Positions 13,196-25,081 of a DNA stretch of 64,000 nucleotides are shown piece after piece (the stretch's first letter is position 1; every line of letters starts with the position of its first letter). The notes below the pieces were generated by a model. It was not told where the DNA came from. It worked only from the letters and a program-made list of their open reading frames with translations, and made no database searches. A program made the position numbers and the translations under genes. The DNA is from Chrysoperla carnea (lineage: Eukaryota; Arthropoda; Insecta; Neuroptera; Chrysopidae), in the NCBI RefSeq assembly GCF_905475395.1, contig NC_058337.1, positions 97,272,368-97,336,367 on the forward strand, written 5' to 3'.

Positions 13196-14997
13196 TAAGT
13201 AGATCATTCATTCATATTATTTTATCAATAATATTTATAAATAATATAAATAATACATTTTTTAAATAGTTTTAAACACATTTAATACCTTGATTAAATA
13301 GTACAATATATTATTTCGCTCTTGTCTGTTTTTTCCTGTCCACGCGAGATCTTCCTTATTCCTTTATCAAATTCCATAATATAGCCCTCATTTTCAAGCT
13401 TATCGTGCTCTGGCTACTGACGAAAAATATAAATGTATCGCTTAGGTCTATGAATGGATCGATTAGAAAAAAACAGACTAGAAAAATAATATTTAGATTT
13501 AATTTTGTTTATTATGAAATTTGTATATCATGTCTATAATAAAATTGCCTATAAATAATAAGAAAGTAAATTTTTGTACCAGTTATAAGTATATTATTCC
13601 TCTATAATTGACAAAAAATGAATAATATGATTTTAATCAGGAATTTATAAAATTACAAATAACAAATTAAAAGTGTACAAATATCCATATCTTTCGTTTA
13701 ACATTCATTATTCGATTGGAATTTCGAATTCAGTATTAAAATTTTAGAATAACTGAAATTTCTCCAATCCGATTACCAACCCAATATTCAAATGATTCGA
13801 ATCTAGTTCAATACTGAATTATTCGAAAAAAGTCGAACTCTTAGGAAGAGTTTTGCGTCAAGCTGCTACTATTTTTAATAACAGAATCAGCTAATAAAAT
13901 ACATAATATGTAGGATATTGGTCAAGACTAAAGGAGATTCCATGTTTTGAAAATTAATTATATAAATTGTTTGCGTCGTTCTTGGTGTGTATCCTTTTCT
14001 ATGCATATAAATTCTATACACAAGATGCTGCCTGCAATAACAATTAACTGGTAATAGATTAAAGTATATTTATCGATATTATTTTTGAAAATATCTATTT
14101 AAATTTTCTATTAAGGCTGTCCGGCTGTTGACTTAAAATTCGACGAAATTAATTCACTAACAGTATATTTTTTCATTCTTAAATCATTCGAAATCATTAA
14201 AACTTTTATATTATCATAATTTTTTTGATTTCTCTGTTAACAAATCTCATGAAGATACGCCCATTTTTCTCTTTTTATCTATTTATAAAAAATGAATGCA
14301 TACATGTCTGTTTGTGTTCTATGACTTCCTAAACCATTGATCAGATTTAAAATTTATTAACCAGAAATAATATTACAAGAAGTTTTTTTGAGGTGAACTA
14401 GTCTCCTGTACAACATTGCATGTTATACTCCTAAAGAAGTAAACTTTACTTGTACATAGGCTGGCTAACTTAAAACTAATGGAACTTTGATAAGGTCTTC
14501 TGAGGACGACCAGGAAGATTTCTAGTCTAAAAAATCTAAATATACATAAATTAAAAAAATTTGGAGCATGACTACACTCGACTTTAAGATACCCATCGGA
14601 AAATTAAATATCAAAAACTATTTTAATAAAACTACCACATGGACAATAGGGGATCGGACAAAATTTTTTTATCATTTTAAATGAAGAATTCTCACGTCAC
14701 GAATAGAAAAGTGAAGTTGGTTTTTAAAAATCTTTACTAGTATGCAAGATATGAACGTTTAAAATTCCTAATTAAACAAAGAGGAAGATACCCACTAGTG
14801 ACGTCATACGTACGTATCGCCATTGAGATTACATATAAAACTTTGTTTTGCTAAAAGGAGATGAGTAGCCTTTGAATGCAATCTTTGATTGCTTTTAGCT
14901 TCTTCGTTTTTTAATCAATTTCGATTTCACTTTCAAATTTTGTCATGATATCAAGTCTAACAAGTTATATTCTAGTAGAGTGAAATTACGCCTTGTG
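13196..14997. other. gene-free stretch
   Basis: AT-rich DNA with no convincing coding frame or splice structure. A weak inverted similarity around 13715-13840 (attcgattggaatttcgaat against a diverged partner) is the only structure noticed. Confidence 0.5.
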
Positions 14998-15953
14998 TAT
15001 GGATTAAAAGTTCGAGCAGCGAAACTTTGGGGTTTTTCTTTTCACATCAAAATAAGTATTTTTTGAAATTTTTTTACTTTGGTAGGTTTGTAGTCAATGT
15101 TAAGAACTACTCCTCATATTTTTTTGGGGGGGTTTCGTCCCTTCCCCTCCCAGTTATATATATATGTATACATACATATGGTAAAACAGTTCATTTGACT
15201 GTAACTTGAAAAATATTTGATTGATTTTAATGAAACTAATATCAATAGTAGGTTTCATTACTTACAACTTTCGGTTAAAATTTTAGCGAAATCCGTTACA
15301 TAGTTCGGCCAAAATTTCCAATTTAGTAAATTGTTTAAAATGGCTGCCATTTTATGCCATTTTGTCCTACGAGGTTAAATTTTTTTTTAAATTGTAGCAT
15401 TTTTTATTATCTTTCGATTTTAAGATTATCTTTTATAATAAGTGGCTTACCCGTAAAATAACTCCTTGATCCATATTTTTGCGAAAAACGGAAAATTTAA
15501 CACTTTCTGGCAATAATTGTTTGGCCGAACTATGTAACGGATTTCGCTAAAATTTTAACCGAAAGTTGTAAGTAATGAAACCTACTATTGATATTAGTTT
15601 CATTAAAATCAATCAAATATTTTTCAAGTTACAGTCAAATGAACTGTTTTACCATATGTATGTATACATATATATATAACTGGGAGGGGGAGGGACGAAA
15701 CCCCCCCAAAAAAATATGAGGAGTAGTTCTTAACATTGACTACAAACCTACCAAATTTGGATATCCACCGATGTCCCCTTTTGCGAATATAAAATAAAAA
15801 TGATAAAATTTCTGAAAAAAAATTCCATTTTTGACGCCATTTTGTTTTTTATACATGTTGCACCACTCCGGGAAAGTAAAAAATTTCAAAAAATACTTAT
15901 TTTGATGTGAAAAAAAAACCCCAAAGTTTCGCTGCTCGAACTTTTAATCCATA
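14998..15953. mobile_element. 956-bp palindromic (foldback) element
   Basis: The left arm (14998-15313) and right arm (15530-15953) are near-perfect reverse complements, from the outer end TATGGATTAAAAGTTCGAGC inward to the ttcggccaaa region. The right arm carries about 108 bp (15757-15867) with no counterpart on the left, at a short TTTGG/TTT microhomology; the left arm has probably lost it. The 216-bp spacer includes atggctgccattttatgcca. No transposase. Short open frames here are side-effects of the repeat. Confidence 0.8.
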
Positions 15954-17058
15954 TAACAGCCTTTTTTTGCTTAGATTTACTCCAGTATTCTAACTAACAA
16001 AATATAACAAGTTACATTTTTATGAGTAATATGGCCAATTCGACATTCGGATTATCCCCTATTGCATGTGTCGGGAATCCGTCTGATTTATTCGTGTATG
16101 TAACCAAACACTCTGTTAGGGTTCATAGTACTACTATGAACTGGAAAACTTTTTATTATTAACGATATCTCATTACAAATTTATTTTCTAAACAAGAATA
16201 ATTAATGTATTAAAAGAAAATTTGAGGAAGTCTTGGCTCAAGGAGGTAATAAGTGAGTAAAAAAAAACAATTTGTTATGAAGAATAGCCGTTCCGAAATA
16301 ATAAGAATACAGATTACTAATGTAGACCGTTTCATTTCAATTACTATTCGGGTGTTTTCAATTACGTTTCGGACAGTCAGTAATAAGTTGGACAAAGATA
16401 CAAGATATTTGTTACTCATTTTATCACATTAGTTTTTTGAAAAACTGTCCGAAACAAAAGGTAATCTTTTTTTAAATGAAAAGGTCTATAGAAACGTGTG
16501 CACAAATTAGTGTGCTTGTTCATTGGGGACTTGTACAGGAGAAAAAGATCGTTCGCATATTCTGTTAATTTTGCGCCTTTATATATTTTTCTGTAGCTAG
16601 TAAGAGATAGACAAAGTGTGAGGGTGCCAAATTCACAGGTAGAGCGGACTATTTTATCATATTTTTCTATTGTACAAACCCATTAACTTTAGTTGTTGTT
16701 CAATGGAATATGGAATGGAAATGCAATTATATTAAATTATGAGACGCTGCTTTATCAAGCATCGCGTATTTAATTTAATTTAATAAAATTTAACTAGTAA
16801 TGGAAATTGAAAAATATTGATTGTAAAATTAATAATTTTTTAGGAATATTTTATTTTAGCCCTAAATTATATTGTGTGGTTGGTAGATTGGTAATTGGTA
16901 ACAAAACAGTACATTAATGTCAACTTGTTTTTTCCTCCACGAAATGGTTTCGATTTTATTCAAAATGTGTTAATAATTAAGTATGTTATAAAAGTGTACA
17001 ATTATACATTTTAATTTGTAAATATTTTTAATTTATTATATAAGTAAAATATTATAAA
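15954..17058. other. gene-free stretch ahead of ARGLU1
   Basis: AT-rich DNA between the palindrome and the ARGLU1 start codon. The last few hundred bases should hold that gene's promoter and 5' UTR. I could not place a TATA box or initiator with any confidence. Confidence 0.45.
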
Positions 17059-20000
17059 ATGGGACACTCAAGATCGCGTAGTAAATCACCTAGAAAAAGT
17101 CATAAAAGTAAACATTCGCGAAAACGGAGTAAATCAAGAGATAGATCAGATCGATCACATTCACATAGTAGAAGGTCGAAATCTATAGGTGATAAAAATA
17201 AAGAACGGAGTATCAAATCAAGGTAAGATATTCGTGCTAATTAAAGTCATAATTTCATGGTTATTCATCAATAGATTACATTGGCAAACTGTAAACAAAA
17301 ACTACTTACTGGTTTCATTTGCTTAAGGTTGAAGTTTAACTACGAATATGGGTGGGCACCCCCGGATGTGAATTAAGGATAGATTCTTGTATACGTATAA
17401 ATTGAGGATTTTATGCAATACTTACCGACCAATTTGCCGAATTTGAAACATTTTGTTAGCACATTACATTTGCTGCTAAGGAGTACATTTTGCCAAATTT
17501 TTATTCTAGCTATAATATTTATTGCAGTATTTACTACATGCATACGTCGTTTTGGAACTAAATAAAAAATCACGAACAAGGACGTTTTTGCATACACTTA
17601 CAATTAATTAATAAAAGTTGTAAAGTAGCTTACATTAGAAAAAACACGAAATGTTTTTTTTTTAAACGCCGATAAGTTTTGCTGATTTTTTTATTTTTTT
17701 TTTAACACAATCTCTTCATGGCAAAAAATCTTCGATGAAGCTAATTTCTGAAACATAAAATTTCGAAGATGAATTTTGACGATTGGGCAATCATTTTGGG
17801 AGAAGATTTTTCATAAGAATTTCGACGTACTGAATCCAAATTCAAAATTGCGCCATGATATCACGTTTTCGAGATATTCAATATTAAATGGAGAAAAAAA
17901 CTTTTTTTTTTATAAGTACCATTCATTCCTCTTCAAGCGCCCAATGAATTTTTCGTATATATTCAAAATCGTTTATATAGGAAAGTTTTGAAGTTTCCCA
18001 ATACCTTTTTTTGTCTAAGAAATTGAATAATATAATATGTATTTGTTATTTATTAGATTTCTTGGTAAAATAAAGAGGCGTTGGAAAAAGGCAAAATGGC
18101 TTTCGAAAGAAGAATCACTGTAGGTTGCCGTAAAATAATTGAGGTCGATTTTATCGTACTTTATATTCTAAATTATGTAGGCTTTAAACGTTTTCGACGA
18201 TTATTAAGGAATCTTTTCTTATAAACTTATAAATATACAGTAAAATTTTTGGTTCCTGATTTTTTGATTTTTCTAGAAAACGATCTCATTCAATATCATC
18301 GACTAGTAGCACAGATGGATCAACAGAAACGCCTAGAAGACATAAAAAGTCTAGGTCACATCGAAAAATGGACGAGGTTGAACGATTAGCAGAAATGGAA
18401 CGTCAACGAAGACAACGTGAGGCTGAACAACGATTAGTCGAGGAAGAAACAGCAAAAAGAATTGAGGAACTTGTTAATAAACGTGTTGAAGAAGAATTAG
18501 AAAAACGTCGTGATGAAATTGAACGAGAAGTTGCAAAGCGTGTCGAAGAAGCGAAAGAAATAATGGAAAAACAAATGATGGCTGAAATGGAACGACGTCG
18601 ACAAAAGCAACTAGAAGAAGAAAAGAAACGTGAGGTAAGAACAATGCAGAGACGTTTTGGAGAATTTTAATGACTTATGGTGTTCATAAACATATATAAT
18701 CGACGATCTATTTTTGTCATTTATATTGTTCGTATTTTTGTGTAAAAAAAATTTCTTTTCTATATATTTTTCTAGTCTCTTTAGTTTTTTTTGAAAAATT
18801 TTTTTTTATATTTTTAACTTAGTGACTTCCAGAAAATGAATGACTAAAGTGTTATATTTTTCGATTTTAACTAAAAATAAATGTATTTAAAATTGAATTT
18901 ATTTTAATAATAAATGTTATTTATTTGTAAATTTTGTCGATATACATATAAAAAGAAACACCCATTTGAAAGTGGTTGCAATCATTATTACTATTCGGGT
19001 TGTAATTTTTTGTTATTCAAACTATTAAAATTTTTTATTTATTTGATTTAAAGATGTTATCAAACCAATTTGAAAATTGAATTATATGTATTAGTTTATC
19101 ATGAAAATTACAGAAATCTTAAAATCTAGATTAATTTTCATCTAAGTGCTGTAATAATTCATTGTTCTGGTTTCGTTTATTCGATAAGTATGCATACTCA
19201 AATTAAAGAATCTCAAAAAAAGGAAAGTAACTTTACTTTCGCGACTAAATCTAAGTTCTTTAGGCATATGCATTCCTAAATCGAAACCTGGTTCCGCGGG
19301 CATGTACACAGAATTTTTTTGGGAATTATTAAAATCTTTAGGATTATTTCCCACTCGATTGCCAAGTTTACACCTATTACATTTGGTAGTTACTACATAA
19401 TCAAAATGGCGGCTTAAGAATTTCTATTGTTTTTGGCACACCCATTTTCACCAAAAAGCAAATTTCTCTCACTTTGCAGGCGAAATATTCATTTTTGATC
19501 AATAGATCACTAGATCCAATTTGCAGAAAATAAGAAAAGCCAACTTCTTTTTGTATATAACGAACGATATAATATCTGACCAAGCTAGTGTGTTCAAAGA
19601 TCTGAAAACAAAATTATATTTTCATTCTTTTAGAGATTACTTTAAAATAATTAATTTAGTCCAAAGGTTTAAATTGTAAAATTAAAGAAAAGCAAGTAAA
19701 AATGAATATTTGACTGGATTAACTGTTGAAATACCTTATAAAGACAATTTTGAAAGTCAGTGGTTGTTTGATGTCAAATAATTAATATATAAAATGACGG
19801 CCTTCTGATCTTTAATGTATGTCAGCCACATCATAATAGCTTTATTTAATGTATAACTTAAGCCACCATTTTGATTACGTCAAAATCTTACGCGGAAATC
19901 TTACCAGGTATCAATTTGACATTCGAGTGTAAAGACCTCTTTAGAGTATCTTTTAGTCATTTCCGAAAAATAATTTTTTATACGTTAACATGCCCACAGA

Positions 20001-23000
20001 ACCGTTCCTAGATTCACAATTAATGAATTTTTATTATTTTTATTATGATGTATAATAGATCGAGGAAACCAAAAAAGTTCATTCATCTGTAGTAATTTTA
20101 CAAAATATTGTTCCACCGCGATATTTGTGACGAATATATTTTGTGAAAATGAGATTTCAATTTATTTTTGCAAACATATTTTAAGTAAAAATATGTTTTA
20201 AAGTACAATAGGCGAGACGATATTACATTTGATATCGATCACGACTATGATGTTCAAAAGTTTCTTCGATGTAACTGGTGACCAGGTCGACCTGGTTGTA
20301 TACCACATCTCCAGGATTATCTCTAAATTGTTATAAAATGCATGCAAAATAATAACTCGAGAGTTTTCGTAGTCGCTGATTCCGAATATGATGTCTAAAA
20401 TACTTCTCGGTTTACTTGGGGACCGGAGTACCCCGATTACAGAGCTCATCTCATTTCCAAAATTTGTCACGAGATGCTTCTAAAATCGGTACTCGGTGGT
20501 TTTCGAGACAGCTGATCACATTTATGACAGCAAATTCAAAAAAATTTGGCACTAGCATGCTTTAAAAACTTAAATTGATTCTTTTATATAATTATTTATC
20601 AGTTTGATTAATACAAAATATTTCATAACTTAGTTCATGCTTGATTTTAAGATCTGGTTCTTAAATAAGATAAAATTGATCTGAATTTTAAGTAAATAAG
20701 AAATTTAATAATAGGAAAACTTGAAGAATGGAATGTTTATTAGTTTCAATTGATAACATCTTGATCTGTATATTATTTTTAATTTTCTAATTAGGATCAT
20801 GGATAAATATTAATTATAATAATTAAAATTTATTTTTTGAATTGGTTTACCTAAAATATAATGTAGTTAGTGGAAATGTATTTTACACTATTTAACTTTA
20901 TTTGAAAAAGGTAGTTTGAACGAACAATTTTAATAGGAAATCGTTTTATGCGTTTTGTATTTGAAAAATTGGAGATTACAATGTTTTTTATATTTTGATC
21001 AAGAAATTTTTTTAATTTAAAAGAAACATTATGAAACGCTTAAAATAATATTTTCATATAACATCGTTCAAATTTTGGTTGTGTTTTATTGCCCGAGAAC
21101 ATTTTTTTTTGTTGAGTGTTGAATTTCCCGCCTATATAATAATAAAACAGCATTTAAAAACTTGTTAATTATAATTTAAAAATTAAACAAACTTGGTCTT
21201 AAAATAAAAATATACTATTCGCTGTTGGCGTTCAAACAGTGAAGTCAGAGCGTACGTAATCAGAGGGGCGTGTCGAAGAATGTTTTGTTATGAATCATGC
21301 ATTTCAAGCCTTTAATTCTAAAAGGCTTTTCAGTTCCGCTGCCGGACTCCTCCAACGAGCCAACGATTTATAAGGTATTATCCACCTTTTATTATTGTAA
21401 TAAACTACCATATCCAAGAAAATGGATCTATTTGTTATTTATTATTTAAAATATTAATTTAAAAAAATTTTATTGGTAAAAAATGAGACCACATTTACAT
21501 TTGATCGTTAAATTGTTTCGAGAATAAATCATTAATTTTAATTTTTTCATATAAAGAGACTAAAAGATAAATTCTGAAGATTCGATTTCGTATTGCGATT
21601 CAATCATGGCAATTTTACCCATTTTAAGTATATGAAATTATCATGCAAAAGCTTATTTGCAGTAGTTTTTTTCGAATAACATTAATTAACGCTATAACTG
21701 CACGAAAATCATCCACGGGAATACTTATACAATGCATCTTTGTTATATATAGTAAAAAATATCTATAATTTGTTTCCGGAAATGAGCGAGATGAATAATA
21801 TAAGCAAGGATAAAAATAATAGCAAATTTTTGAATTTGTTCCAAATGCGGTAATGGGTGCTGGGGTGGTCAATTTGATGGCACTTTCAATTCCATAAGTA
21901 ATACATTGCATGTATTTAGCTACAGTAATTTATTCATATGATTAATTCATTTACAAGTACCATTTTCGGTTTTTTTCCTATATGGCATATTGTCTTCTAT
22001 CTAAGGTTTCAAGAAACTTTAACCAAAAGCCAAATTCGATACTTTAGCCAATATTGTTATAGATAAAAATTTTACAAACATTCATTTTTGTGTATCAACT
22101 ATTTAAATTACGGGCTAAACACGCGCCTATACCAATAATCTGTTTATAATCAGGAAACATAAAAGACGCAAGAACTATCTTACATATTTTAAGTAAGATA
22201 ATTATCAGCAGGAAATTAGCATACGCTCAAGCAATATAGCTTATCGTTGTTGCTATCACTATATCATTCGATTTTCGCGTATCACTATCTTATTAACAAT
22301 AACTGATTAATTAAAAATCAACAAATCCGATAAAAATGACGCTTGTTTGAGCTGAAGAATAGATTTAGAATAATATTCTTGGCAACAATAATAGGTGTTT
22401 TACTAGCAATACTTAAAATTGCTAATTATTAAAGTCGTAACTTTAAAATTTAATTACTCGATATGTTTAGAGCAACTCGAATATATACTGAGAGTGAATC
22501 GCCATGATAGAGTCTCGAATTAATACTTAAGAATCGATTTTAAATGTAAACTGTAGCCTACTTTTTTATTTATAAAATTGTTTCTACAAAATAAGTTTTT
22601 TAACCAATTTGTACGAAATATTATTATATAGATCCTTTTTCTTTGAATGTAAACAAAAAATAAAATTTATTTCTGATGACAGGTGTTTTTTTTCAAATGT
22701 AGCAAAAAAAACTAGATATCAACCCTCGCACATACAAAATGTCTACATTCCGATGAAAAGCTTTTTTTGTGAAATTTAAAAACAATTCATAGATTTAAAA
22801 AAAATGATTATAATGTTGTGTTTATATTCTTAGTGTGTTTGATGAGTGTGTATGGAATATCTTAATTATGATTTGTAATCAATATTTGATTTTCTTATTT
22901 CTTAGAAATAGAAAGTCGATTGATTACAAACTTAATATTACGAATGTGACATTTGAATGACTACTTCATTTTTGATTTGTTTTTATTCAATTTACTATTA

Positions 23001-24233
23001 TTTCGCTGTTGACATTTTTGTTACCCTTATAGGAAGAGGAAAAACGAAAACGGGAAGAATTAGAACAAATCATGGCTGAAAACAACCGTAAAATTGAAGA
23101 AGCCCAAAAAAAATTGGTGAGTTAAAATTGTTTTTGATTAATCAAGTCGGAAAAGTATTATCTTTCCGAATGCGTTTCATATGACTGATACCCAATTGCT
23201 TATTGCATGAGCTAAACTTGTCGCATTCATTTAATAGTTACGTACGAAAAATAAATAGGGGCCTCCAAAACAGCTCGTTGTGTTTTTAGCTCGTACACTT
23301 GAATTTGAAGTTCAGCATAATAAAAGTTTTAGAGGTAGAAAACCAATTATACAGTTTGTTCATTTTCGTCCCTCATGAGAATCAATATTCAATATTATTA
23401 GTATTAAAATTTAGATTTAAAAAAACTATATTTTATATCACACGCGCTACGGATAGTGCGGGCTCGAAACTCTACCGTATACTGCATCAGAAAAACTGCA
23501 ATGTAAATAACATTCCCACTCTTAAATGTCATATAATTCACACAGCTTGTTTAAAAATGAATAGTGAAACATTGCATGTGTGTGTGGTATAAAAAATGAA
23601 TGCATGTGTATTTTTATACAGGGTTTAATACTAATAATATTTCAGATTGATTCTCCTAAGGGGTTTATGACAACTCATCAAAAAGTTTTACCATTTCCCA
23701 CCGATAGTAAAGTAATAAACACTATTTCAAATAATAAATTAAACTCCAACTGGTTCAGAGACGGTTTTAAGACAAGATAGTTATGAAATTACAAAAAAAA
23801 AGCTTTTAAATAGTCATTTCCCGCAAGCATCATTTTTTCTAGATTTGTATATAGGTGAACCATTTTAATCTATTATGGCTAATAGCTCGTTTTGTAGTTA
23901 ACCAATTAAAAAGTAACTTAAATAATCCATCCTGTATATTCAGCTGATAAAAAATCCTTTAATAAAATGGTTATGATCCTTTAATAAAATGATTATGATG
24001 GTTATGGTTCTTGTCCATGTTATTATTGAACATCCCAATTATTAATATAATTTTTTTATGAATTATAGGCGGAAGAAAGGCTGGCAATGGTTGAAGAACA
24101 ACGAAAAATAGATGAAGAACGTCAAAAATTGAAAAAAGAACAGGAGAAACGTGTGAAAGAAGAACAAAAGAAAATATTAGGAAAAAATAATTCACGACCA
24201 AAGTTATCATTCTCTTTAAAACCTGTTATTTAA
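17059..24233 (+). CDS. arginine and glutamate-rich protein 1 (ARGLU1) homologue
   Basis: Four exons join in frame: 17059-17222, 18277-18634, 23033-23116 and 24069-24233, giving 256 aa (human ARGLU1 is 273 aa). Residues 1 to about 85 are an RS-rich head ([20 protein letters not shown]...). The rest is one long charged helix of EER/KRE repeats, and the end ([12 protein letters not shown]) is the conserved C-terminal signature of the family. ARGLU1 is a nuclear protein that acts as a transcription coactivator with Mediator and as a modulator of alternative splicing. All donors are GTAAG or GTGAG, and the acceptors are ttttctag, cttatag and aattatag. The second intron is much the longest (4398 bp against about 1 kb for the others). 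Reading through its donor meets a stop after about 11 codons. No functional partner is visible nearby. Confidence 0.93.
20226..20530. repeat. degenerate satellite-like repeat in ARGLU1 intron 2
   Basis: Diverged units of about 136-139 bp recur. Landmarks are gatcacgactatgatgtt (about 20237), gctgattccgaatatgatgt (about 20375) and gctgatcacatttatgac (about 20511), each preceded in the last two by a tcgagagttttcg or tcggtggttttcgag block. Locally GC-richer than the intron. Confidence 0.5.
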
Positions 24234-24275
24234 AAAAATTTAAATAATCATGTTTTATATTTTGATAGGTATTTA

Positions 24276-24281
24276 AATAAA
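24276..24281 (+). terminator. poly(A) signal of ARGLU1
   Basis: A canonical AATAAA lies 43 bp after the TAA stop codon of ARGLU1. Confidence 0.55.
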
Positions 24282-25013
24282 ATTATGGATGAACATTTGA
24301 ATGTTTAAAGATAATCGTATATGATCGATTCTATTAATATATGTTCTAATTTTAAATCTATGCACAAATTAATGATAAAAACAATATAAAATAATTGTGT
24401 TTAATTATAAACCGATGGGTGATTAAATTTGAGTGGCTTGAGTGCGATAAAAAGTTTTAGAACCGTTCAAATTAAGAATTATGTATCAATTATGGAAGAA
24501 ATTCAATTTTGTACAGTTTTAATAGGTTAATTAAAATGTACTTTTTTTTTTTTTTAAATAATTGTTTATTGAATTTTTTCAGTTTTTAGCAGGAACTGCA
24601 TGTTTTGACGATGCTTTGCGAATTTATGACTTAGTGAATAGTAATATATGTAATAAAAATAAAAATAGTACCGATTATGAGTTGAACCTAGCTGTACGTG
24701 TGATGATTAAATCATAATAGGATGTTAAAGTTTTGAAACCATTTCAATCAGATTTTAATACTAAAAGTATTTAATCTAAGCATAGTATAAATACTTTCAA
24801 GAATTTAATCATATTCAGTAAAGGAAGGCTTTGATAAATAAACTATTGAATCTATACTTCGCTGCTGACTCACTGAGTTATTTTACACAGGTAAGTTGTT
24901 GTTGAATCAATGAAAATACAATAATAACAGGGAAAATTATCAATAAAAAACTATAAATACTTAGTAAACACAGAAAAATTAATAGATTTTGTACAATCTT
25001 ACATAATTAGGAC
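24282..25013. other. spacer between convergent ARGLU1 and TTLL3-A genes
   Basis: AT-rich DNA between two convergent 3' ends. I see no coding or RNA feature in it. Confidence 0.55.
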
Positions 25014-25019
25014 TTTATT
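25014..25019 (-). terminator. poly(A) signal candidate of TTLL3-A
   Basis: AATAAA on the minus strand, 63 bp beyond the stop codon of glycylase gene A. Confidence 0.5.
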
Positions 25020-25081
25020 AATTTTTTTTTGTAAATTTTATAAATTACTTAACTTGTTATTGGATAATAAGTTTACTTAAA

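Noticed and set aside
15027-15209. 60-residue open frame
   Set aside because: It lies wholly in the arm of the 956-bp palindrome and has no family signature.
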